Source: Isoetes taiwanensis
Lineage: Eukaryota; Streptophyta; Lycopodiopsida; Isoetales; Isoetaceae
DNA length: 64,000 nt
Direction of reading: 5' to 3'
NCBI GenBank assembly: GCA_021234155.1
Contig: JAJEKV010000005.1
Span: 22,271,584 to 22,335,583 of the forward strand
In this document: in pieces, positions 10,066 through 21,749 of the stretch
Position numbering within the stretch: the first letter of the stretch is position 1
Layout of the letters: each line of letters begins with the position of its first letter
Translations under genes and position numbers: made by a program
Notes under the pieces: model-generated
What the model saw: the letters and a program-made list of their open reading frames with translations, nothing else
Told to the model about the DNA's origin: nothing
The model's database searches: none

Positions 10066-12987
10066 CTTACCCGATGAAAGAGAGTCCCTGAACCAAAGGG
10101 TATTACATTGCCGTTCTATGTATGTTGAAAGCATCCTTGATGAAATTCCTGATTTTGCTATGCACATTTCTCCCGAAGCACTAAAAGGAGCTTCAGTTGC
10201 CAGTCCTTCAGATGGATGGTTCAAGGCCTTATCATCCATGCTGGCTGTTAGCAGTATTCTTTGGAGTATGACAATGGCAGTAGAAAAACTTGATAAGCAA
10301 TGTCACCAACAGGCTTCTAAAGGTCTAAGATGGTTCGGCAATTTACCAAAGCAATGGTTAGACTGTTTTGATAGATTTGATAGCCTTTTAACTGGGATAC
10401 TGATGAAACATATTGTGCGTATTGAAGATGAGCAGAAGATCCTTGACGTTTTTGCTATAGTGAGGGGTCTGGAACAGAAAGAAAAAGACAATGAATTAGA
10501 TAGATACGGGCATGCTACTGAGTCTCTGGGGAACAAAGATGATGATGATCATGAAGCTGAGGGGGAAGTTGGTGTTGTGGAAACCGATTCTGACGAAGAA
10601 ATGACTGTGCCCCAGTTGCATGGTCCAACGTGTATAGACGATGACAAAGAAATGGAAAATGATGGGTTTCATTTTATGGATCTTAGCGGCATGCAGCCGT
10701 TTGTTCTAAAGGCTTTTCTTGAGAGGAGTCCTAGGCAACAGAGTGAGTTTCTTGGGGAGTTTTTTCGTGCAATAGCAGCACTGATGAAAGTTAGAAGTTT
10801 ACTTTTGTCCCCTTATGCGGTGCCATCAAAGTTAGATGAAAAAGCAATGTCGATGTCAGTTAATGTAACCTTGGGATCGGTGTCCTGGATTTTAGGCAAA
10901 GCTGCAGAACTAGTATTGTCTGCAGACAATATTTCTATGCTACTGTGGTTACCGGGCGTGGTAAAATGCATAGAGGCATAAGGAAGTCTTTTGTCCTGTA
11001 TAGATCCACCACTTGCTTCATTAGACTATATCAAATTGGTGAATTTGCATGTTTGTCTTTTAGGGGCTTTAGCTGTTCCTTCTGATGTTGAGAACATGGG
11101 ACAGCTTGGGAATGGGCTCGTTAATATGACTTTAGAAGCTTGTCATGAGATAAAACATGTCAATAAAAGACGTTGTTTTGAACAGCTTAATGCTGCAGTA
11201 AGGAGGTCATTTGAAGCATTAGTACATCGGGCGCCAAGAAGGCATCTCGTTCTCGTTTTACAGTCAATTGAGCGGGCCATATCTGGTGTCTGGGAAGGAT
11301 TCAGTGGGGATACTTCACTAAAACTTGGTAGTTCAGCGTCTGGAAGAATTCATAATGTGGTGGCTTCTGGTGTTATTTGCATGTCTATTTTGCTGGAAGG
11401 AGTTTCAGGTATTATTTCATAATCATTCACGAGTTCCATTGCAAAATACTTTGACCGAAGGCTACTGTTTAACTTGTAATAATTTTTCAACGTGCACCTG
11501 GATTTGTACGAAGATGGCGTCTTGGGCTTCTTGCATCTTATTGCCCCTTGCTAGTTGCTGCGTTACTTAATATGGTTGAGCATGCACAAGGACCAGCTTT
11601 GCTTCTGGCTGGTTACAGATCAAGTCAGTCAGGAATTGGCAATTTGATGCTTGATCAGAGCCTGTTGTCCTACAAAGCTTAGATATTCTTACAAAGCTAA
11701 TGGCTCGTGACATCATTTTCCCAATGAAAAGCAATCATATTGCTTTTGCTTTGCAGTGTCCTGCTAGCCTTTTCAGGTCCTTCTATCAGCATAGGATTCA
11801 GACCCGGATCATTATTCGAAAGTTCTATTCTAATAATGCTGAGGCATGCCCGAGTATTTTGTTTGGCATGGATGTTGGTGGGGGTGACATTTTGATAAAG
11901 CTATATGCTGCTTCCTGTCGGCTCCTCTGTGCAGTTTTACGGCATCGTACAAGGTACTCACTGAGGTTTAAGACTATGAAATGCGATACATCAATGTTTA
12001 TTTGTTTTTCTGGGCACTATGCTCAAAACAAAATTTCTTCATTTGTTTCATCTTCTTTTATCCTTTTGGGTATTGCTCAATTTCACAGAAAAAGTGGACG
12101 CTGCATTTCCCTTCTTGGCGATTCAAACCGTGTATTATTGTACTGTTTGGAATGTATGGACCAAACTGATACGACGTCAGAAAAAGATGGTGTTGGAGTC
12201 TGGAATGTAAAGACTGCCATTCAGTGTGCACATTGGCTTCGACGTGTTTATGAACAGGTAGTTGCCAATTGGGTGCTTGTCTCTTAGTCATGCAACTAAT
12301 TGGATGCTTGTCTTCGTTTCAAGTGTTTGTATTGGATAAGATATGGATCAGAACTAATGTTCTAGGTCAATGATGAACTGATTCTTATAGGATCCACAAT
12401 TGTGTCATTGGTTTCGATAAATATCTTTTATTTATAACTGACAAGTTTTTGATGTAAATAGTTCTAACTTAACCCATGGTTTTTTGCTGTATGCAGGTAT
12501 CTGAACACAGAGATACATTTGGAAAGTACTGTAACCATTTACTTTCAGACTACCTTTCTATGGTTTCTGGTTGTGGTCCATTAGGAGCAGGCTTGAAAAG
12601 GTATTTACGATTCTGTACCAAGACTTCTTTTGTCTCTTCATATGGTTTACATTTTTAAGGAAAAACAATCGTGTTCATTGTGCATATTCGATCTTATTTT
12701 TACCAGGGAGGGAAGTTGAAAGGAAATTGCAGCCAGGGGCTTTTGCGCTAGTTGATGCATGTTCGCCATCCGAACTACACCAGCTACATGCCTCTATTGG
12801 TGGTACGTGGTTTGTTTTTCAACCAGGTTTGAAGCCCTACTTACTCTTTATCCTCTAATTTATGTATCTTGCAGAAGGGCCGATCGATCTAATTTCATTG
12901 CATTACGCCGTGATTATGAAAGCAAATTCAAGTATCTTTGGGAAGATATAAACTACAATGTTGTAAATATCAGATTTTTTGCAAGTT
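10066..12987 (+). pseudogene. Urb2/Npa2-like ribosome biogenesis gene, decayed C-terminal part
   Basis: Urb2/Npa2 is a nucleolar protein needed for early 60S pre-ribosome assembly. A long first exon (10066-11408) gives SILDEIPDFAMHISPEAL and an acidic stretch around 10540-10660. Exons then fit near 11712-11955, 12089-12257, 12497-12600, 12711-12802 and from 12875. The last ones carry the family's C-terminal pattern: FGKYCNHLLSDYL, REVERKLQPGAFALVDACSP, SELHQLHASIG, and RRDYESKFKY. Damage: an in-frame TAA at 10979-10981, no clean frame over 11410-11700, and a frameshift in the last exon just after GEGP. The N-terminal part of the protein (the family is very large) is missing. Intron presence argues for a genomic duplication rather than a processed copy. 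The family is recognised from memory of plant homologues. Confidence 0.65.
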
Positions 12988-13429
12988 GAGATCAATTGCG
13001 GGAACTAAGCAGCACTAGCGGGGAGTTTCATATGGAAAGTCTCACGAAATTCATACATCTCTATGAGAATCTGAAGCCATGAACTGCTATAATTACACTT
13101 GTAGAATCCTGTTTCTGTTCATGGAGGTTCTTACAGAGGTATTCAAAGGAATTGACCAAGGATAGAATGTGCACAGCCCTGCTGCCACATGCATGCTGCT
13201 GTATCTTGTGGTTATTCATGCTGCTGGCAGGAATCTGCCTCAATTTGCCCTGAGAATCATATTCACTATATTATTGGATCAGCAAATTGCTTGAACCTTC
13301 ATATAGCATCGCTTATCAAACATGCTGCCACCATAATCTATGCATATGTGTTGCTGTTGAAGAAGTCCTGATATGCTTAGCATATTGCATGACAAAGTCT
13401 CTGCTTTTATCTGGAGGATTTGAGGGGGT

Positions 13430-13519
13430 AAACTGGCTGCTGCCTGTAAATGCTCGGTCATCCAGCCCCATTCCTTCTCTCTGTTTGTTCCTCGTTCCGC
13501 TTGCTTCTCTTCTCAAAGC
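13430..13519 (+). repeat. 90-bp repeat, copy 2 (upstream of FKBP relic)
   Basis: Second copy of the block at 9973-10065, starting AAACTGGCTGCTGCCTG. It differs mainly by a deletion around CTCTGTTTGTTCCTCGTTCC. It lies about 0.4 kb after the end of the Urb2-like relic and just before the FKBP relic. Confidence 0.8.
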
Positions 13520-13529
13520 AAAAAGCGTG

Positions 13530-16500
13530 AAGATGGCTCCATCCCGGCTTCTCTTCTCGAGTCCGGGAGGCCCTGCTCTGCCTCGTCATGTCTGCGATGG
13601 AGCTTTTGTTGGCTACGCCTCGGGAATAACAGAGGATGTGAAGAACATGCTTTCATGTTAGAGGGCTTTTTCAAAGCGTAGTGGGATGGTAAGAATAGGT
13701 TTTACGGATTGTGAATATGATGATATCGTCCCAAACACTTTGGAGGTATGTTGTTAGTCACATTTGGTTAAGCTTTACGTTATATAACTTCTTTGATTTG
13801 ATTTTACTGCGATCCACGATTGAGGAGCTAGTAGATGATGAAGCAAAGGAAGCACATTAAAAGGTGAAGAGAGCGTCGAATCATTGGATTTAGACAAAAA
13901 TGATACTCGATCTAGTGAATATGTTAAGAATGTGAATGGCTGTGGGGACGAAACCGAAGGTGAGGATGGTTTTATTTTCCAACGAAAGAAAGTGATGTCT
14001 GCCAAGGAGGCAGTGATGACGATGAAAATGAAGATGGTTTTGCTGTTCCTGAAGAGCAAGGGGCAGCTCCAAAAGAAGATAAAGATGAAGACTGAGGATA
14101 AATCTGTTAGTGCTGGAAAACGGAAGTCATCTGTAAATGAAAATAAACCACCCAAGAAGAGCAAAGTATTTGAAGGGTAATCATTTGCCATCCCATTCTC
14201 AACATACATTCTCGTACTTTCATACAGTATGGATAGAAACATGCATGACTTCTTATACCAGCGATATAGCTCATCTGTTTAATGTTTGTTACTTGAATGT
14301 GGAGTTTTCCAAGTTGGCATAATGAGTTTGGTAATTCAGAATTTTTTTTTTATTTATATTTAAATGTTGTAAGGACCCATAGGCATTACTGACCCTTTTT
14401 TCCTTTTGCAGGCCAAAGGTTGCTGTGCTGGAAGCAGCTCAAGAGACGGCTAAAAAGAAGAAGAAAAGGAAGGGGGCAAAGAAATCATCAGAGGACTTGC
14501 CAAACAATAGCAATCCAGGCACCTGAAGGTAAGGTGACGAATGATGAAAGCATTACTAATGTGATGGATGGAACACCTCAAAAAAGCACGTTATTGTCAC
14601 TTGAAGGTAAAAGCTTAGGAAAGAAAGGGAGTCCAGCAGTAAGGAAGTTCCCCAATGGTCTTGAAATTGAAGTGCTAGCCATTGGAAAACCAGATGGAAA
14701 GCAAGCCAAGCCAGGAAAGAGAGTATGTATTATGCAAGTGTTATGACCTGAAACATTAAGAATCAATTTGCATGATGCACTTCTGACAATTTAAAAGAAA
14801 ACAGGTTTCTATGTATTATACTGGGAAACTCCAGTCAAATGGGAAGATATTTGACTCTAAATTGAACAGAAAGCCATTTGAATTCAGATTAGGTAATGCT
14901 ACTGCTGATAATGATCACATAAAATTTTTTTATGGTCTCATATAACGAATTGCTGCTCTGTACTACCAGGTGTCAATGAAGTTATTAAAGGATTGGACGT
15001 TGGCATGAATGGTATGTTGTTCTCTCATGCATGTGCAAAATGAAACTTAATTCAGCATAATCTGCCTTGTCACTGAGAAAATGTTCCATAAAAAGTCTAG
15101 GCAACGTACAAGACGGACTCAAGTTGGAACATGATAGCATAATATTTTGAATGTTTCAATTTTAGCAACTTACATTGCAGGTATGCGGGTTGGAGATAAA
15201 AGAAGGATAACCCTCGAGCCAGGGGTCTAGGCTTCCCTGTAGTCACTATCTGGGAATCAGTTAAACTTCTTGGACTTCCCTTGACGCTATCAGAAAATCT
15301 TAAAGGTCTGTGGGCCCCCATACTTGATAAGTTGAGGAAGAAGGTTAGTCTATGGTCCATAAAGTCTACGTCTACATTTGGGCGTGTGGAGCGTGGGCTG
15401 TTCTTCTTTGCCTCTCATATTTATTACTCATCGGTTGTGGTTGCTTTCGAGAAAGGGGTTTATAACCAAATCCAAACTATCATCCAGGAAATTTATCACG
15501 GGGGCATGGCAAAGGTAGCCTGGGGGGAGCTCTGTCGTGACAAAAGAGATGGTGGATTGGGCTGTAAGGATCCCTTCTTACAAGCTCAGGCCCTGGCTGC
15601 AAAATTTGTCTGGCGAGCACTACTAGGTGAGTCATCCCCTGCTTTGAGGTTTGTTTCTTATTGGTTGAAACAGGGCAAGCTCCTTGGTAAACCATCTCTC
15701 CCTAGGGATGAGTTGGGCGCTCAATTCTACACCTTCAAGGTGGCCCCCGGTACTTCCCCTGTTATGCGTAAAATTCTCCAGGTTTGGCTAAAAGTGCAGC
15801 ATCTCTTCTCCCCGATGGATCCCCCTAGGGATGCTGGAGGATTCAGTCTATTTTGGAACACTGGGATCTGGGAGAGAAACGGGCTTCCCTTGGCACTCTC
15901 ACACCCTCGCATCTTCGTCAAATGGAAGGGCTGTGGTATAACTCAGTTACAACACCTTTGGGTTAATGGCAGATGGGTCAGCTGGACTGTACTCAAAAGG
16001 GTAATCCCGAATTCAGGGGAAGGTGACCGTAAAGTCTTGAAGGAAATCCTACGGAAAACCACTAATCTGACCGGTATTGTGGGGTCACGGGAGAATTGGC
16101 TATATGATGGGCTAATCCAGTATAGTGTAAAGAGAATATACAGAGACTTATGCCAGGATACCCCCTGATAGCAGAGGTGAGGCTTGGAGTCAGTATGGCA
16201 GACACCAAAACCTTACTGTCTAACTCCTGGAAAACTACGCTCCGGGAAGATTGGGTTCTTGGATGGTTAGCTCTTCAAGGGGGATTAAGTACTATGGAAA
16301 GATTATTCAGTAAGGGCATTACAGTGGATGATAGATGTCCATTGGGTTGTCAGGTTACGGAATCCATATCTCACCTTTTTTTCTGTCCCCGGATTGCTGG
16401 ATTCTGGCAGTGGGTCTGCCCTATCATTGGTATTATGTTAAGCCAGCTGGTATGGCCAGAGCTACTCATCAACTCAGATCGTTGCTGCATTGAGGCCTCT

Positions 16501-17182
16501 CTGGTGAATCTGGCACTCTGGGTTATCTGGAAGCATCGTTGTGACGTGGCCCTGGGTGGTCAGGGGATCTCTATGGAAAAGCTAAAAAACTTTTGCAATA
16601 TGGAGGTTGCTCTGATGGCTCTATCTCACCATAAGGAGAAAGGCACGAAATACAATAAAGGACTTGATAAAATAGGGTCCTTGGTCGGATTCTACTCATA
16701 CTTCAGGTGCCATTGGGTTGACAATGAGTAATTGATTGTGTCCAAGATTCACTCGTGGATCCTTTGTACTGGAATGGAGTTGGCTCTCCCTATAGTACCC
16801 ACTCTTTGGCGAAGAAAGAAGTTTTTCCTTATAGTACCCTCTTAGTGGGGAAGACGAGGAGACGCCCTCTGTAGTACAAGTACCGGGACTCCCTTATCAT
16901 CTGCATCTCCCCTATGGGGGTTCTATTGTACATATTTTCTAGTTTCATATTAATATACATATATCTTACCCTCAAAAAAAAAAAAAAGAAGGATAACTAT
17001 ACCGCCTCAAATGGGGTAACTCTTCTTCAAACCATGTCACATATTTCTATTATTTAATTATAGTACTCAAAAATTTCCATTGCTTAATTGTCTATAGGCA
17101 TGGATTCAAAGGAGTACAGGGTACAAGTACCTGGAAATTCTTGGTTAATTTTTGATGTTGAACTTGTGAACGTGAAATGAGG
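13530..17182 (+). pseudogene. FKBP53-like nucleolar peptidyl-prolyl isomerase, decayed
   Basis: FKBP-type prolyl isomerase with an acidic and lysine-rich middle, as in plant FKBP53 (a nucleolar histone chaperone). The acidic stretch (DDDENEDGF at about 14010) and KRKSSVNENKPPKKSK (14118-14180) lie in different frames, so there are shifts. A lysine-rich exon begins at 14412. The FKBP domain starts with KFPNGLEIEVLAIGKPDGK (about 14645), then YYTGKLQSNGKIFDS, FEFRLG, VNEVIKGLDVGMNG and GMRVGDKRRIT, each in its own exon with GT-AG borders. A LINE splits the exon right after RRIT. The rest, ITIPPQMG, follows the LINE, and the last exon ends in PGNSWLIFDVELVNVK and TGA at 17180, reached only through a one-base shift. 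The N-terminal nucleoplasmin-like part is not recognisable. Confidence 0.8.
15212..16983 (+). mobile_element. 5'-truncated L1-type LINE inserted in the FKBP exon
   Basis: The insertion is flanked by a 14-bp direct repeat AAAAGAAGGATAAC at 15198-15211 and 16984-16997, and ends in a poly-A run just before the second copy. It carries the C-terminal part of ORF2 beyond the RT core: ESVKLLGLPLTLSENLKGLW, then FFASHIYYSSVVV and RDKRDGGLGCKDPF. After a frameshift near 16160 comes the zinc-finger tail REDWVLGWLALQGGLSTMER, DRCPLGCQVTESISHLFFCP, ending at 16731. The 3' UTR spans 16732-16970. It lies in the same orientation as the host gene. Only about 1.77 kb of an element usually several kb long is present. 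Confidence 0.9.
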
Positions 17183-17194
17183 ATATCGTAGGTG

Positions 17195-17405
17195 CTTTTT
17201 TTTGTGTCATGGCGGCCTAATCTCTGAAATGAAAGAGATTATCTGGTGTACATTGAGGTATTCTTTTTTATGAAATGTTGCAATAATGGAGAAAATTTGA
17301 TTGATATCAAAGCTCTGGAAAGTGGAACTTCTTTTTCTGTCATGATGGCCTAATCTAGGAATAGAAGAGATTATTTGGTGTACATTGAGGTATGAAATGT
17401 TCCAA
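17195..17405. repeat. Diverged tandem duplication downstream of FKBP relic
   Basis: GTGTCATGGCGGCCTAATCT at 17202 and TGTCATGATGGCCTAATCTA at 17338 head two copies that also share GAGATTAT(C/T)TGGTGTACATT and GAGGTAT. The unit is about 135 bp. Non-coding. Confidence 0.65.
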
Positions 17406-19490
17406 AACGCCGAAATGTGAGACGTTTTGGTCTTTCAGTAATTTTGGGAACACTTGTTAGTCTTCCTAGAATGAATGAATTGGATGACCAACAGGTTGTT
17501 TGCTTTGACAGCCTAATCAAAATAGTAGGCTTGTAATAAGTATTATTATATGTGCAAGAGATTGCCAAAGGTTTACAGAGCCGAATATTGAAAGGCCAAT
17601 AGAAGTTCATAAGAGTGACAATTTTTTTTTCCCAATGATAATTCTGCGAAAATGCCAGTTTCTAATTGATAAAGATTGTGCGTTTCCATCTCTGGCAAGG
17701 TTTTGCTTGAACATCCTTTGCCTTTGGAATAAGCTCTCTGTAATTTTTGAAGCCAATCTAAAACTGATTAGGCATTGGGCAGTAACTTCAATGTTCTTTG
17801 CATCAAAATTTCCCACTTCCCCTCTCTGAATTTTGACCTTCAACATGCAAGATGTAAAGATTGCTTTGGCTGCAGGTCTACAATATTGTGCAATGCATAA
17901 ATGTAAAAATTTCACTTTATTCTACTTCGACGTGTAATGCTTAAGCACGAACGCTCTGGCTTAGAATTTAAAGGACAATGTTGCTACAAAAAGTAAAATA
18001 AAAAAAGCAAAAAAGAATACTATATTTTGTCTAGAATGCTTTCATTATTTTTGGTTTTGCTCGCTACTAAGAACAACCAAATGCCATAGATGCGATGGAG
18101 GAGACCATTTGTATATGGGGCAAGGCATATGGGCCAAGGAGGAGAGGCAACTATTGCTAGTTAGAATCTCAAACCTTGGTCAGTTGTTGTCACAAAGAAA
18201 AGTGGTGCTATTTGGAAGTTTGTGACATTACCCAATTGTGAAATGTTCTAATTATTTTGTTTGGTATTTGGGGAGGGTATCTCTGGCATGGTTGGGCCTA
18301 GATTTGGCGGCTGTATTGTATTGCAAACCGTATTTTGAGAATATTTTTGCAACGGTTTGAGCTGCTTATTGGCGTATATGTGAATTTGGATTTGTGTTTT
18401 CGTGGTGTCAATTTAGAAAGAAATTTGGCTTTTGGCTTTGGAGATCGGGTGGAGAGGTCAGGGAGGCATGTCGCTGGTATGTTTACATTACGAAGTAATC
18501 CAATCATGCCAAAACATGACTTTGAACTACGATTTAACCCACTTCACCCTCCGGCCATGGAGGGCAACCCTCCGTGCACAGCACCTTGTTTTTTTTTTGT
18601 AACAACCCATTGAATAATTTTAGGGATATGGTCTATAGTTTCAGGATTTATATCCATATCAAGTCCCCTTGGAACCCCCTGTTATTTTGCTACATATTGC
18701 AATGAATTTGATTAGCCCTATAGAAAATATCAACGTGATATCATTGTAAATTTCATTAAGCATTGTAAGACAAAGACACATAAAGATAATTATCATTGCA
18801 ATTATAAGGAGTCAATTACAGCAAATCTTGATGTTATGGAATACACAGAGGATATTGTTGAATGGAACAAGGTTATGATGGAACAATCACTGCTAAATGA
18901 TACACCTTTTGTAAAACTGTTTGGTGTTGTCTTTGAGTTGTACAATGATAGTATATAGGCTGTCTAGATTTGGATAGCATTTGTGTTGTCTGCAAACTAT
19001 GTAACAAGTCAATTCTATTATTTGCACTGGTTGGGTCTGTGGTTGTGAACATGAAACAACATATTCAATCATCTAGGCATGTTCAAAACGTTGATGCAAA
19101 GAAAGCTAGGGAGAAGAAATTCGAGGAGCCAACACAAGTTCTAAAATTATAATGGTAAGAAATACTTAGATTTTGGGACATGCATTTGAAAAAGGTCTTA
19201 GGGCCCCTAATTGGACATAGCTCGAAATGGAGATGCGCGGTGCAGAAAATGCATGTTGCAAGATTATATATCAAAGAGGCCTACTAATTGTTTTCGCATT
19301 CGTTGAAAGTATGGTTTTTAAGTGCAGGTATTAGGAATTTGGGCAGTGTGTATGGTCTTCATTTTTTTTTGTTTATTGGAGGACGTCAATCTATTCACCA
19401 TCAAATCATGAGTACAGTAACTTCTACATATCACAAGGAAGCCAATCCACTACCTAACCGCTATACATTATATTAGGAGTTATTTTGCAT
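17406..19490. other. No assignable gene
   Basis: AT-rich. A 60-codon frame at 18970-19152 has a C-X2-C followed by H-X5-H pattern (VCKLC ... MKQHIQSSRH), as in matrin-type zinc fingers. Nearby frames at 18770-18960 are also open. This could be a decayed transposase, but I recognise no family. Confidence 0.25.
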
Positions 19491-19496
19491 GTAATT

Positions 19497-19660
19497 ATCT
19501 AGTAAGGTCTCTACCACAAGACCAATTGGTTATACTTAAACGCGTGACCTCGGGCAATGGATTTTAAGACCTCCATTACTAGACCGATGTTGGCCATACT
19601 TGAACCCATGACCTCAGTTTTGGCAATTTAAGGTCTGCCACTGAACCATGCCCCGAAGAG
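19497..19660 (-). repeat. tRNA-like SINE heads in tandem
   Basis: On the minus strand three similar modules follow each other. Module 1 (19659-19602) has an A-box-like TGGTTCAGTGG and a B-box-like GGGTTCAAGT about 40 bp later. Module 2 (19592-19537) has TCGGTCTAGTAATGG and GCGTTTAAGT. Module 3 (19530-19500) keeps only TTGGTCTTGTGGTAGAGACC. Each module keeps GAGGTC or GAGACC between the boxes. I infer tRNA-derived SINE heads, dimeric or trimeric; none folds into an obvious intact tRNA. Confidence 0.45.
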
Positions 19661-20289
19661 CATGTGTATGGTCTTCATGACCAAGGCTTCACATATAATA
19701 GAAAGAAGTTGATAAATCCCCTTGATAATGCATCAAGGAGATTGTATCTGGGTGCTGAGGTAGTGACATTGAATGATATTTGGCATGTCTTTAAGCTATG
19801 CCATGGAGAACATAGATTATAAATAAGAGGCGTGGAAAGGAAAGATAAGCAGAATTGGAGGGCTGCCAAAAAATTGCATCTACAAGAGTACAAACTTGTT
19901 TACAAAACTTGAGAAATGATATAAATGCTCCACAAGTCCAAACATTAGGTATTGAAACCTACCTTGTTGTGGTATCATGATACATTGATATCTTCTTGTC
20001 ACCCCATATGAACTTAAACTTACGGATCAAGGCAACTTCGACCTGTGTTTCTTTTACAGGTGTGAAACTAATTTATTCTTCTTCTCTCTTTTCTTTTCTA
20101 TTTTGGTATGACTTCTTCCCACAAATTGCATGTTCTATCATTGCAGACTTTAGAGATTATGGATTTTTAATCATGAAAACTATTTCTTCGGCCAAAATTT
20201 TATAAGCCGTGAAACCTTAATGGATATTTAAATGTCTTGCCATTTAATTGTTTCACTGATAAAATATTTCCGAGATCATTGTAAGAATC

Positions 20290-20675
20290 TAGCAGTGCCA
20301 CTTAATTGCACGACATCAGATGCTTGTGAGAATTTTTTCTCCAAAGTTGGAGATATGGTCAGAAATGAGAGATAATACACCGGTGCAAATCTTCTTGAGA
20401 GTGCAAGGGCATTCAATAAGGTGGCATAATTTCAAGCTCTTTCTGATTTGAGATTTCATGCTGCACATACAAAACAAGGCAAGTTATTTGAGCGCCAAGT
20501 AGACAAAGACAAAAGGAAAGTAACTTGCGCTGATTATAGTGAAATGAATATAGAAGAAGATATTATTATGAAAGGCTTCTTGGTTGCAAAAGAGCTATGC
20601 AATCAAGTAGATATAAAATGTGATGGGAACTCAACTTGGTGGGATTGGAGGATACTTTATTTTAGACTATCATAA
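20290..20675 (+). pseudogene. Possible decayed DNA-transposase C-terminus
   Basis: The frame TTSDACENFFSKVGDMVRNE (from about 20307), after two stops, leads into a 75-codon stretch with FHAAHTKQGKLFERQVDKDK. This layout, a conserved Cys/Glu/Asn-Phe block near a C-terminus, recalls cut-and-paste transposases, but I cannot name the superfamily. No terminal repeats were found. It may be chance. Confidence 0.2.
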
Positions 20676-21164
20676 GCAACTGCACTCATACACATTGATG
20701 ATGAATCCAATATTGTCGAAGTTGATGTCGAGCTTGAATGTTCTCTGCATCAGATCATGAAGCTTCTCATGATAGTGAGCTTCTTGACGAGGAAATTATT
20801 GTAAAAATGGAGATAAGACATACCTTTGATGAGATGCTAGAGAAGAAGGAGCTAGGAAATAATATAAAATTGATAGAAAACAGACTCTTGATGTTGCAAG
20901 TGAGCTCACCACCCAATCACGATCTCTCAGCCAAAACATAGCTACCCCTGAGCTCTCCCCTAAACAACTATATAGTATGCACGCCCTTTGGTCCCAAAAG
21001 GACCATACCTTCCTTCGGACCAAAAGGCCCAAGGCCTCCCAAAGACCTAAAGGCCCAAAGGTCCACATGGCCCAAAATGCCCAAGGCCTTTTCCACATCC
21101 TTGGTATATATTGCATTCCCTCCCTCTTGACTTGTAGCAGCCCTCTGCTGCAAAAGGGCTTTTA

Positions 21165-21745
21165 AATGCCTTTAGCCATCCAAGCACAATCCTTCCTTGG
21201 CCCTCTCTTAGACCAGCTAGTAGAAGCATGTTCTTGGACATCTTCTTGTCCCTCAGCTTCCCTTGCCCTCTGGCCTTTATGTTCTTGGATAATATCCGGA
21301 TAGGCTTCTAAAACATTGCCACATACCCATGAATCGTCCTTCAAAACTTTGTGAGCATACTTTACTAAATATTGTCCTGAAGCACTAGCGGATTTATCCG
21401 CCAAGATTGCTTCCAGTTCTAGAACTTCAGAACCATCAATCAACTCTAGCTCACTTAACCTCCCAAGTTGAGGTAAGTTCTTACATTGATAAGCCTTTAG
21501 GAATGAAACATTCACTAAATCATCCATTTTCCAACCTTGAGGCAATCTCAATCAATATGCATTCTCATTGACGACTTTAATAGCTTGAAATGGTCCATGG
21601 AAACGGGGTGGCAACTTAAGATCTTTCTTGCGCGCATCTTTCTTAAGGTGGCATTTATGGATCCTTATCTATACCCAATCTCCTTTTTTAAAAGCCATTC
21701 GTTGCTGCGGTTGTTGAAGGTGTTCCTGGCAAAACCTTCAACCTC
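21165..21745 (-). pseudogene. Chromovirus pol end: integrase C-terminus and chromodomain
   Basis: Minus-strand fragment. From about 21700 a frame reads QRMAFKKGDW, a stop, then LKLPPRFHGPFQAI, the GPY/F region at the end of Ty3/gypsy integrase. It then reads LRLPQGWKMDDLVNVSFLKAY. The chromodomain follows: EAILADKSASASGQYLVKY, DDSWVCGNVLEAYPDIIQEH. Chromodomains of chromoviruses steer integration to marked chromatin. It joins in order to the integrase at 24.6-25.5 kb once the 2.9 kb between is removed. Degenerate, with several stops. Confidence 0.75.
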
Positions 21746-21749
21746 AGTG

